DNA from: Hemerocallis citrina
Taxonomy: Eukaryota; Streptophyta; Magnoliopsida; Asparagales; Asphodelaceae
DNA length: 64,000 bases
Reading direction: 5' to 3'
Assembly (NCBI GenBank): GCA_017893485.1
Contig: CM030364.1
Span: 208,617,384 to 208,681,383, forward strand
Under the pieces are notes generated by a model, which did not search any database, had not been told where the DNA came from, and saw only the letters and a list, made by a program, of their open reading frames with translations. A program made the position numbers and the translations under genes. The stretch's first letter is position 1; each line of letters starts with the position of its first letter. Positions 21,722 through 30,751 of the stretch are shown in pieces.

Positions 21722-22276
21722 CTAAAAATTTAGGAAAATGGAAGGCTAGGATTGAAGTAGGAGTTAGGATTAAAAGGCTAGGATTCAAGGAGGAGTTACA
21801 ATAACCAACCATGATCAAGTAACCACCACCCATGACTCCACTTGAAAATTTCATTTCCCTCCAAAAGATCAAAACCGGCCTCATCCTATGCATGGGGATT
21901 GTACATGCAATGCACGTGCATGCATTTGTCCCCATTTAAAAATTTGTACATTATATTTTACAAAAAAATAATCTTCAAAAATATATTCTACATTACAAGT
22001 TGTATTTAAAATAAAAATAGCTCATGGGCTTTAGTTTATGGGCCAAAATAATAATTAAAAAAGATAACAAATAAATTAGATTTGGGCTTTCAAAAGAAAG
22101 GTTTTTGTCTATTTAAAAAAGGGCTTTATATAAAAATAATTAAAGAGCACATATTTAAACATCTATACTCATCATGAAGAAAATAATCATAACATTTAAT
22201 ATTACCAAAATATTGCACGTGCACACTACGTGCAAAATTAAAAATTTTTCATTAAATGAAAAATCGGGGCATTACA

Positions 22277-22577
22277 GTTCAACTTCTGGTCTAGTGATAG
22301 ACTGCAAAAGTTGTTTGGATTGACTATTAAGATCAATACTGTCGAGTTCAGGAATTTTTATATTATCGATTTTCTTTTCGATATTACGTTCTAAGCCAAG
22401 TAGGCTAGTTTGGATATCTGACACCTTATCAACCAAAGTATTTAACATACCAATTATGTGGTTAGAATTGGCAGTTTTCAAAGTATTAGGGATATGCGAA
22501 AAATGACTGTAGTCATTAATTTTTAGTGCAAGTGTGCACTCTTCTTCTTTGTAAATATGATTATGGTGATTATCCAT
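22277..22577 (-). pseudogene. Pararetrovirus-like polyprotein, unit 1: N-terminal part
   Basis: The polyprotein starts at the ATG 22577 (MDNHHNHIYKEEE). The first 100 residues contain a probable coiled coil (LVDKVSDIQTSLLGLERNI). The frame is open to the chromovirus insertion at 22277 and resumes at 2891. It is nearly identical to unit 2 (27690-27390). Function is inferred: caulimovirid genomes encode coiled-coil, virion-associated proteins, but sequence alone does not show that this is one. Confidence 0.7.
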
Positions 22578-22589
22578 GGAAAGAAGAAC

Positions 22590-22766
22590 TCATGTTGGTT
22601 TAGCTAAGCTATAATAAACGATCTTTTTCAAAAGATTTCTTGTTTTCATAAAGCACTTACTATAGTAATCATTGAAATGATTTCTGATATGGCTAAGCTC
22701 TTCCAGCAATAGGTATTTCTTTAACTCTTTTTGTGCTTCAACTATTTCTAACATCACCGGCGTCAT
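22590..22766 (-). CDS. Short ORF upstream of the polyprotein, unit 1
   Basis: The frame of 58 codons (start ATG 22766, MTPVMLEIVEAQKELKKYL) ends in a TGA that overlaps the ATG of the next short frame as ATGA. Such compact stop/start overlaps are common in caulimovirid genomes. The three other copies in the window share a TAA after the KKYLLL segment, while this one reads on through GAA. In those copies the frame opens further upstream in the leader. The product is Lys/Glu-rich and probably helical; its function is unknown. Confidence 0.45.
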   Translation of the reverse strand: MTPVMLEIVEAQKELKKYLLLEELSHIRNHFNDYYSKCFMKTRNLLKKIVYYSLAKPT

Positions 22767-23227
22767 AGTATTTTTTTTTGTGCTTTGAATCTAACATCTC
22801 TGGCATCACACTCCCACACCGTGGATTTATAGCGGGGTACAGCCTAAAATTTAAGCCACAACGGGTAATAGCAACACACAAGCAAAGTCCCTACGGGCAA
22901 CTAGCACCACAAGCTTATATGAACGCGTAGAGATGTAGATCACAACTCACAAAAAAATTATGACAACATCGGAGACGAAGAGCACAACTCACAAAACTAG
23001 TTGAAGGTGAATAACTACAGCATCCATAGCTTTCGCTCACACAGCCTAAAGATAAATGTTTTACTACATGGCCTAATTAAACAAGCCTAAGAACAAGAAT
23101 AAGTGTTTATCTTCATAGCTAGCTTAACCAACATGAAGGAGATTACTCCTCCATCCTAATCATAAACTACAAAGAGTAGTTTAGAGATTATACCTGATCG
23201 AGAGAAGAACTCTAAATTCTTTGCCAA
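22767..23227 (-). other. Leader of pararetrovirus-like unit 1
   Basis: About 460 bp lie between the PBS and the short ORF. The stretch is repeated at 38034-38284 plus 27880-28084 (unit 2), partly at 40950-41412 and partly at 39101-39350. It contains several short upstream ATGs and no long frame. Its conservation in all four copies marks it as a real 5' leader. Confidence 0.65.
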
Positions 23228-23239
23228 GCTCTGATACCA
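23228..23239 (-). other. Primer-binding site, tRNA-iMet (pararetrovirus-like unit 1)
   Basis: Sense strand TGGTATCAGAGC, eight bases inside the terminal repeat. tRNA-iMet is the primer of all Caulimoviridae and of many plant LTR elements, so it does not by itself choose between virus and retrotransposon. Confidence 0.85.
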
Positions 23240-23247
23240 GTTTAGAG

Positions 23248-23548
23248 TGACAACGGAAATTCAACGGAAGTAAGTAGAGATTTTATTTATTGGAAAGTAG
23301 CACACTTACAAGCACACTAGGATACAAGCACACTAGGAAAGCTCTTACTAAGAAATCTCTGTCTTAACACACACCATGGTCTCTCCTTATATAGGGGGAG
23401 AGATGGCTTAGGATACAAGCTAAAGGACTAAATGAAACTTAGGCTACAAGTTAACTTAGTGTATAAGTTAACTTGGCGTACAAGTTATAGGAAACTTACT
23501 AAGTAAGTTTCTTACACATATGGACAAATAACTTTATAACTTTACACA
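23248..23548 (-). repeat. Terminal repeat/promoter region between pararetrovirus-like units 2 and 1
   Basis: This 301-bp stretch (sense TGTGTAAAG to GTTGTCA) recurs at 38305-38564. It contains TATATAAG (reverse complement of 23386-23393) and, about 100 bp downstream, AATAAATAAAA (reverse complement of 23281-23291). That gives a promoter, a short transcribed region and a poly(A) signal just before the PBS. It acts as an LTR in layout, or as the promoter/terminal redundancy of an integrated pararetrovirus. An A/G-rich tract (sense AGAAAGAGAGAGA, near 23558-23571) abuts its outer end and may be a plus-strand primer. Confidence 0.7.
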
Positions 23549-23732
23549 TTGTTTAATCTCTCTCTTTCTAATAAAAGGACACCCATCAACTCCAACAGCA
23601 ACTCCAGGACGTGCTACAACAACGACTTGACAGGTCTTTCAGGATTATTCTTTCCACAGTAATCCTGCCTCCCACTCACAACAACCTTCTACCAGAAGAC
23701 TCCAGCACTAGCCAGAAGCATGGTGGGCCACT

Positions 23733-24080
23733 TTACCAACAGGTGGATGCACAGAAGCGTGGTGATGTGTACACTGGTGTTGGGGTACAAATTGGTGTTG
23801 GTGGCTTGCTGTATTGTTCATCGCAGGAAATCGAGTCATGCTCTTCCAGATATTCTTCAATTGTATGATATACATCATGACATCTCGGACATATATAATG
23901 ATCATCTTCGACATTAAAAGCCAAATTTCGTCGGGTTGCTGCAACTAATCGTCCAGCTATTGGCAGTAGCCAGTTCTTTTTGCTTAAAAAATATGTTTTG
24001 TGTTCTCGGATGAAGCTTTGTACTTCTTCCCTTTTGATGCCTTTTGCTTCCATAGATATACCTGTGGCGTTTAAAAACAC
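23733..24080 (-). pseudogene. C-terminal Cys/His segment of the pararetrovirus-like polyprotein, unit 2
   Basis: This open segment of 115 residues is in the same frame as the movement-protein segment upstream. It holds a C2H2-like spacing (CPRCHDVYHTIEEYLEEH). Whether it forms a zinc finger is untested and I do not recognise a family. About 180 bp of untranslated sequence separates it from the terminal repeat. Confidence 0.5.
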
Positions 24081-24203
24081 AGTAGTGTAAATTTATGTTT
24101 TGATATTTTTTATAGGGACTTTGATAATCATGTTTCCAAGGTTATCAAAATCTTCTTTTGATTCAGTATCATGTAATTTTTCGATCATCTGAATTGTTGT
24201 TCC

Positions 24204-24479
24204 TTAGATAGGTTGAGTTTTTTCAAAACTCAAGCTCTTTCTATATATATCTTTAAGCATATTAGGAGTAAGTAATATAGATGCCTTATTATGAAGAAGT
24301 AAGTTACTATCTCTTCTAATGGAGCAAGAACTTGATCTTTTAAGAGTTGGTTTTGAAGAAGAAGAATCGTCTTCCTTTGTGTTTTTGTATATCGTAGTAA
24401 TTTTATTTCCTGAGACTATGAATGTTTCTTCTGGGATTTTCCTTTGTTTAGGCTTTAGTTCACTTATGAATAAAGCCAT
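24204..24479 (-). pseudogene. Linker segment downstream of the movement-protein domain, unit 2
   Basis: The 91-residue segment lies in frame with the movement-protein region and is separated from it by one TAA (24522-24524). It is Ser/Lys-rich with no domain I recognise. It is probably the C-terminal tail of the polyprotein, exposed by the stop. Confidence 0.5.
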
Positions 24480-24521
24480 GTCATTGTTAAAAGTAATGTG
24501 TTTTTGTTCAATTATCTTAGG

Positions 24522-25679
24522 TTAAATAACCTTTCCTGTTCCAACTTCAAAGAGTTGGATGTAATCTTTGGAAGTTTTTTTTTTGAAAGTAGCAACTTCA
24601 TTAAGAGCGATGCAACTTTCCCATTGGATACTTAGGATTTTTGATCCTGGTTTCATTTCTATACCTTTCAATTTAACTGACAAGGTACAAATATCTGTAA
24701 TGTTTTTATCTGTTAATGCAACAGAAAAATTTGGATGTATATTAAATGCAAATATTCTATTTGCTAGATTTGATTTAGTTCCCCCAATTATAGAGTTTAA
24801 AGGATCGTGAATCCTTTCATCTCTTACTACCATTAAAATTGGTGTATCTATTCCGGCACGAAATTGTGCAATAATTTTTATTTGTATCAGTCCTAGATGA
24901 AGATAATTCATCTTTGGATATCTTTGTTTTATTCTTTTTATCTTCTCATTGCTTATAAGCTTTATTGATGAGAGGTCCTGAATACCTTTTAATTCTATAT
25001 TTCCTTGCATTTTTTCAAAAATGTAAGTACTTTTAGAATTAAATCTTGATATAATAGATCTCTCAGTTTTATACACATCCTTTTTATCTGGAAGAGGAAT
25101 CATCTGTAATAGTTTTGTTAAGTCATCATCGGATATGTCGTAGACTTCTCCGATACTATTATCGATATCCATGTTGGTGGTGTCTTCCCTTAGGAAATTC
25201 ATATTTACTCTGTAATCTGTACTAGATATGTGCGTACTAGTACAACCAGAGTCTTCTGTGTTTCGAATTCTTCCTATTGGAAGTTCTTCATATTTGAGTA
25301 TTAATAATTGTGCAATGACATCTCCTTGATGTATTTGTATAGCAAAGTGATTCAGACTTTTAAAGAATATTGAAATTTTACTTCTGTGTTCATAAGTTAT
25401 TATTCCGTTTATAACAAAGAGTTGCTTTTTTGATACTGCGGTTGTGTTAATGATTTGCCCATAATACCCTTTAGGGATTATTATTCGTAAGTCCAGTGGG
25501 ACATCTAATACAGAATATCTTTCTATTATCAAGCTTTCAGCTGCTCGTAAATTCAGCGCAGGAGAGCATGTGTTATCTCTTGTAAGTAAAGAGGCTTTAG
25601 AAGAAAGCATTTCTACCCATATAGAATTAGCTATTTTATTAATTGTTATCATATTTATCTTCAATGATTCCATGTCCAA
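24522..25679 (-). pseudogene. dUTPase-like domain fused to a 30K-type movement-protein domain, unit 2
   Basis: The open 385-residue segment has two recognisable parts. Residues ~40-135 follow the trimeric dUTPase layout: SPALNLRAAES (motif 1), IPKGYYGQI (motif 2 position), VINGIITYEH (motif 3 position) and GDVIAQLLIL (motif 5-like). The catalytic Asp of motif 3 (usual I-D-x-D-Y) is not visible, so it is probably a fold without activity. Residues ~250-375 resemble plant 30K movement proteins, with IIAQFRAGIDTPILMVVRD, a run of alternating hydrophobic strands, and FNIHPNFSVALTDKNI. Movement proteins open plasmodesmata for cell-to-cell spread. The segment lies downstream of the coat-like region in the same frame. 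In most caulimovirids the movement protein comes before the coat protein. Confidence 0.75.
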
Positions 25680-25799
25680 AGAGGAATTTGAGTTATAATT
25701 ACTTTCAGTAATAGAGGATAATTCATAGACAGAAGTCTCATCATCTGTAGGTATTTCCTCAAGAGTTTGAGTATGAATCCCATACTCTTGTATATTATT

Positions 25800-25870
25800 T
25801 ATTATAACCTTTTGAATCTTTTCATTGCATTCATTGGCAAAGTGTCCTTCTTTTTCACATTTAAAGCATT
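25800..25870 (-). pseudogene. CCHC zinc knuckle of the coat/Gag-like region, unit 2
   Basis: On the minus strand a basic segment is followed by CFKCEKEGHFANEC, a CX2CX4HX4C knuckle. It is out of frame with its flanks because of small indels in 25680-26030. It marks the C-terminus of a caulimovirid coat protein or a Gag nucleocapsid. Confidence 0.75.
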
Positions 25871-26036
25871 TGCATCATTTTCGGAATTTAGGAAATTTAT
25901 TTTTTATAAACCTTTTCGGTTTAGAATTATTATTTTTTTGCCAATTTTTCTTAAATTCTGGCTTCCATTTTTTCCTTGTTATTTTAAATTTTTTGGAGGG
26001 TCTATTGTAAGATCCATATTTGGGTTCACACCCATA

Positions 26037-26960
26037 TTATAGATTTATATCTGGGTCGTATCTGGGACAACATTGTATCCCCAGTTTAGAGTTTTTAACC
26101 CTATTTTTTATTTGTTTGTGTGCTTTAGCACTTTGACAAAATGCTTTAATGGTTTCCATACAGGCTAGTTTTAAATATCCTGTACGTTGACCTCTGAGTT
26201 TATCTCCAATAAGTCCAGCAGAATTGGCTGCCAATAATTTGTTATATTAATTTTTTATCAAGTCTCCCCATGGTTCTGGGATTTTTAGAAAGAATCTTTC
26301 TAACCAAAATACTTTTCTATCAGGGTCTTCGAGTTTGAAGACTTGCCCAATATAATCTGTGAAAAATGTTTCTAATTCACATATATCACATAATTTCATC
26401 ATTAATAACTTGTTTTCTTCATCTATAGTCCTTTGTAGTGTTTCTCCTGTTAGATCACTGTAGAATGAAGATAACAGTCGAAAAATCATTTTATCGGCAG
26501 TTTCTTGGGATTCAATATTGGTTTTTTCAACCGCATTAGTAGCCTCTAAGCTTCTTAGCCAATCGGCTGCGTATCCTTCCCATAAGGAACATGTATATTT
26601 AAAAAAATCTTTGTTAGCCATCCCCTTTAAGAGATATCTTATACCACGCATATGTTGGCCCCAATCTTTAAAGTAATTTTTAAGATGTCTATGGGGTATT
26701 GTATCAATATTGAAATATGTACCCATATGAGCACTTCGTTTGTCATATTCTCCGAGCATTATTCTGGTTTGATTCTCTTTCCAATTAAGGAAATTATTTC
26801 GGTAAAATAATCTTTCAGAAGATCTTCCATATCTTACAAATTCTTCCGGATTGGAAGGTTGAAAATCTGGTAATGGATTTTCTTCAGGTTCTAGAGGTCT
26901 TTTTCCTCTATCACCTACTCGAGAATTTTCACCAACTTCAGTCATTTGTTGGTCGATCAA
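26037..26960 (-). pseudogene. Coat-protein/Gag-like core, unit 2
   Basis: Two same-frame open segments (26960-26247 and 26234-26037) are separated by one stop. The region has the helical pattern and landmarks of caulimovirid coat proteins and retroelement capsids: NFLNWKENQTRIML, WEGYAADWLRSLEA, MKLCDICELETFFTDYIGQV and FFLKIPEPWGD. It lies directly before the CCHC knuckle, which fits a capsid-nucleocapsid order. In the virus family this protein forms the particle; in retrotransposons it forms the VLP. Unit 1 has the same region, more decayed (1745-2400). Confidence 0.75.
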
Positions 26961-26982
26961 TGTTTCTTGATCAGCATATACT

Positions 26983-27690
26983 TTAAAAAAGTTTTTTTTG
27001 TTTCAACTCAATGTTGTTTTGCTCAGTGGAGCTGGAAGTTTTCTCAGTAGAGCTGAAAGTTTCTAGCTCAATAGAGCTTTTTGAGTCAGTAGACTTTGAA
27101 GATTCTTGCTCAATGGAGCTGAAGGATTTTGTTGATTCTATTTCAGAATTAGAATTAGATTCTTCCGTAGACATAAAGTATCTTATTGCATATTCATGTT
27201 TTTCAAAATATGTTTGAACATCAGTGCAAGGAATTGTTCCTTCTAGTTCTTTCTTTCTTAACTCAAGGAAACAATTGTAATACGATTTTTCAACTTTATC
27301 AATAGGAATAGTATTCTTTTCTAGAGAGGAATACTTTACCATATTATTCATAAAATGAAAATTAATTTTCTCTTTCGTTGGAGAAGATAGTTCAACTTCT
27401 CGTCTAGTGATAGACTGCAAAAGTTGTTTGGATTGACTATTAAGATCAATACTGTCGAGTTCAGGAATTTTTATATTATCTATTTTCTTTTCGATATTAC
27501 GTTCTAAGTCAAGTAGGCTAGTTTGGATATCTGACACCTTATCAACCAAAGTATTTAACATACCAATTATGTGGTTAGAATTGGCAGTTTTCAAAGTATT
27601 AGGGATATGCGAAAAATGACTGTAGTCATTAATTTTTAGTGCAAGTGTGCACTCTTCTTTTTCGTAGATATGATTATGGTGATTATCCAT
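26983..27690 (-). pseudogene. N-terminal coiled-coil and acidic linker of the polyprotein, unit 2
   Basis: The open segment of 235 residues starts at ATG 27690. After a probable coiled coil (~40-75) come a region with many charged residues and a Ser/Thr/Glu-rich linker (SSIELETFSSTEKTSSSTEQ). A one-base difference in a T run near 26990-27000 shifts it out of frame with the coat-like segment. Unit 1 is open across the same place, which shows that both belong to one reading frame. Confidence 0.7.
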
Positions 27691-27702
27691 GGAAAGAAGA
27701 AC

Positions 27703-27879
27703 TCATGTTGGTTTAGCTAAGCTATAATAAACGATCATTTTCAAAAGATTTCTTGTTTTCATAAAGCACTTACTGTAGTAATCTTTGAAAGGATTTCTGA
27801 TATGGCTAAGCTCTTACAGCAATAGGTATTTCTTAAACTCTTTTTGTGTTTCAACTATTTCTAACATCACCGATGTCAT
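27703..27879 (-). pseudogene. Short ORF upstream of the polyprotein, unit 2
   Basis: Homologue of 22590-22766, with a premature TAA near 27814 after KKYLLL. The open frame extends upstream into the leader to about 28011, through LWLRFEAVPRYKSTVWECDA. That upstream extension is shared with the copies at 39130-39354 and 40952-41161. Confidence 0.45.
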
Positions 27880-28084
27880 AGTATTTTTTTGTGCTTTGAA
27901 TCTAACATCTCTGGCATCACACTCCCACACCGTGGATTTATAGCGAGGTACAGCCTCAAATCTAAGCCACAACCGGTAATAGCAACACACAAGCAAAGTC
28001 CCTACGGGCAACTAGCACCACAAGCTTATATGAACGCGTAGAGATGTAGATCACAACTCACTAAAAAAAATTATGACAACATCG
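27880..28084 (-). other. Leader of pararetrovirus-like unit 2, 3' part
   Basis: Continues at 38034 on the other side of the Athila-type insertion. See the unit 1 leader for content. Confidence 0.65.
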
Positions 28085-28089
28085 GAGAA
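28085..28089. repeat. Target-site duplication of the Athila-type element (GAGAA), left copy
   Basis: GAGAA at 28085-28089 is repeated at 38029-38033. The leader of unit 1 (22965-22990) shows the uninterrupted site, apart from a one-base difference. Confidence 0.92.
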
Positions 28090-29741
28090 TGTTGTGCAAA
28101 TCTAGGTACCTAAATATATAGATAAAACTAGACACAAATTATAAACCTCGTAAGTGCACGAATCGTTAGAAAAGCGTAGCAATAGCAAGGGTCGATCCCA
28201 CAGAGATTGTAGACTTTAACTTACTAATCAATAAAAAGAATAAAAATCATAAAGAGTTGTTTGGAAGTCTAAAAGAAATAAAAAGATTAAAACTAAATTA
28301 AGGAATGTTGAATCACAAATATTTATGAAGTAGTTGGGTTTAGATCTCCACCTATAGTTAGTAATGCTAAGTCACCTTCTGAATTTCTTCTTATTACTTA
28401 TGTTTGTTCACTTTAAGGGCATGGTATCTACTCCTTAAAGTACTGTTTTCCTAGGACAAGAATTAGGCATGGTATCTACTCTAATTCGTTTCTTTCATTA
28501 AGTCCTTAGCATGGTATCTACTAAGTTGTATTTAAGGAAAACATAAGATCAGTGGAAACGAACAAACACTCAAGGCTCTAGAAATTGGTATCAGATCTAG
28601 ATCCCTTAAGTTGATTGAACCAGGAACCCCTAAAGATTCCTTTGTTACAATTACAGGCACGAGATACAGGTCGTCTCAATATGCTCATATAACAGATTCA
28701 GATGAATGGTAACACAAACTTGATATTCTCAAGCTCTGTTTGTCAGTCGACTGGCTCTCACCTCAGTCGACTGCTCTCAGGCTTCGAGAACAAGTTTGGT
28801 TATCACAAACCTATGTCAATTCAATCAGATTCAATCAATAAGTAAAATAGAAGAATTCAGGAGAACATAGCACTACATAACTACGGCTTCAATCTACCCA
28901 ACTATGAAATTTAGTTCCTCATAATAATAGTTTTATTAATCAACGAATTCGAATACATGATCAACATTAAAGACTAAAGAGAAGAGAAATAAACTAATGG
29001 AGTCCGGCAATAAGGTCGACTGGCTGTCACACAGTCGACTGCCTTCGAATACTGGATCTTCTCTCTCCTTCTTCGATGCTGATAGAATGATGCCTCTTGT
29101 TGATTTGACTTGATGGTTTGCAACTCTGTGATTCGGTGATGGATGATGGGGAGATGACGAGAGTCGAGCGAGAGGGCCTGCGATATCTCTTGACTGATAT
29201 TTATAGAGCGCGGCTGAAGAATTAGGGTTTTGCCCTTTTTCAGGAAAGTCCTTCTTTATTTGATTTGGTGATTTATATCTTTCTCTTTTCTTCTTTCCTT
29301 CCTTATCTGTTAACCACGTGCTCTTGGAAATCCCCAGTCTCTAGATTTGATTTGCATAAATCTGGATTCAGATAGATTTGAAATTAGATTTGGATGAATC
29401 TTCGAATATCTTATCTGTTTACTCCGCCGCAGACCAGTCGACTGCCTCTGGATGTAAGTCGACTGTGTCGAGACTTTAGTATTTTCATGATTCATCAGCC
29501 CAGTCGACTTGGTGTGTAAACTTGATTCCCTGTCCAGTCGCCTGTAAGCATGATCAGTCGACTGATCTCCTGCAGTTTCCTGTGTTTCATCCTTGCAATC
29601 CTGAATTTGCTTCGTTTTGCTGTTATAGACTATTTCCTATGGAAAAGAGAAAATAAGAGTTAAATACCATATATAGAGCTTTTAAATGTCTAATTGTACT
29701 AAAGTTATTGCTCTAAAATGTGAATAATATTGTGTTCATCA
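28090..29741 (-). repeat. 3' LTR of the Athila-type element
   Basis: The LTR is 1652 bp. Sense strand begins TGATGAACAC and ends GCACAACA. TATAAATA is at 29198-29205 (minus strand). Five exact copies of the palindrome CAGTCGACTG start at 28744, 28764, 29032, 29435 and 29555, with several near-copies. I see no gene in it. Confidence 0.95.
29198..29205 (-). promoter_or_regulatory. TATA box, 3' LTR of the Athila-type element
   Basis: TATAAATA on the minus strand, with the identical box in the 5' LTR at 37485-37492. Confidence 0.6.
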
Positions 29742-29757
29742 AATACCCCCAAACTTA
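29742..29757 (-). other. Polypurine tract of the Athila-type element
   Basis: Sense strand AAGTTTGGGGGTATT ends exactly at the 3' LTR. The same string occurs again about 800 bp upstream (30538-30553), so the PPT is duplicated. Confidence 0.75.
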
Positions 29758-30038
29758 GATTTTTGCTTGTCCTCAAGCAAACTAGAATTATGAACAAGGG
29801 TATAATAATATCAGCCTTAATCACTAAGAGTTCTTATTATGTGGGCATCGATATAGAAAGGTATAAACAATTTCAGATAAAGTAAAATTAAACATACCCA
29901 CTTTCTCTAGTGCAATTGTTTATTCATAACTCCAAACTCAACCATACTTGTCATGCAATTAATTATAGTTATAGTATGTAATTACTCAATCTGTGATTAT
30001 CCCCTTTTCTCTACTACAAACCGAGTAGCAAACTAGAG

Positions 30039-30072
<34 letters not shown>

Positions 30073-30751
30073 GTCGCTTCTCTAGAGTTGTCACTTGCCT
30101 TTTTACGCGAATGCGAAACATTTGTGATGAATCCACCCGGTTACTCAGCAAGTCACAAACTTTTAAAGTGCTTTGCATACTCATATTTCAAGTTGCCGTT
30201 TGACGTAAAAATAAACATTGGTGATGAATACCCCTTGTTACTAAGCAACTCAAAACATTGGAGTAGATTGACTTTATTCAAGTATATATGTATATATATA
30301 ATTTTGTTTTTATCACTCTATTTACTTAAACTCAATTTAGGACTAGATCTAAAGGGAATAATAACCAGAAAAAGCATCACATTTGTTTATTATGTATAAT
30401 TGCATGACTCATATAAATTTGTATGGAATTTATGAAACTCAACGATCCTAAAGTAAATAAGTATCCTTCTTCTTACTTTATAAGAATTTGTTTATCCGAA
30501 AAAAAATTCAAAAAGATGATCAACATAAATAACCCTAATACCCCCAAACTTAGATGGAACATTGTCCTCAATGTTCGAAAGAAAATTTAAAAATAGGCAT
30601 ATGTCACATCTAGTAAGGAGAGAAAAATAAAAATAACTAGAAGAAAAATAACTTGAAAGAAAATAAAGGGAAAGTGTAAATACTCCCCTGAAAAATTGGG
30701 TTGCCTCCCAATAAGCGCTGTGTTTTCTGTCTTCAGCTAGACTTGATGAGG
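29758..30751 (-). other. Non-coding 3' region of the Athila-type element
   Basis: About 1 kb between the end of pol and the PPT holds no long frame. It has a T30-like homopolymer (about 30042-30071) and a second PPT-like string at 30538-30553. Athila elements can carry an env-like ORF here; this one shows none. Confidence 0.75.

Larger units (their letters stand above)
2892..22276 (-). mobile_element. Ty3/gypsy chromovirus (Tekay/Del type), nested host of a LINE
   Basis: The element runs on the minus strand: 5' LTR 18978-22276, PBS, an extra ORF, gag, protease, RT, RNase H, integrase, chromodomain, PPT, and 3' LTR 2892-13754. The LTRs begin TGTAATGCC and end GGCGTTACA (sense strand). Without the LINE the 3' LTR is 3297 bp, against 3299 bp for the 5' LTR. 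The 5-bp TSD is perfect. The coding region carries several stops and frameshifts, so it is not autonomous now. The clade call rests on the C-terminal chromodomain, the tRNA-iMet PBS and the long LTRs, not on a tree. Confidence 0.9.
18978..22276 (-). repeat. 5' LTR of the Tekay-type element
   Basis: The LTR is 3299 bp, with sense-strand ends TGTAATGCC and GCGTTACA. It carries the TATA box at 21714-21721 and the tRNA-like units at 20545-20622 and 20698-20796. It is otherwise AT-rich and holds no supported gene. It matches the pieces 2892-5177 and 12744-13754 with scattered substitutions. Confidence 0.93.

Noticed and set aside
23611..23868. Plus-strand 85-residue frame
   Set aside because: It is antisense to the C-terminal segment of the pararetrovirus-like polyprotein and has no support of its own.
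29742..30751. env-like ORF expected in some Athila elements
   Set aside because: No frame longer than about 100 codons and no signal or transmembrane pattern consistent with an envelope protein; the stretch is AT-rich and non-coding.
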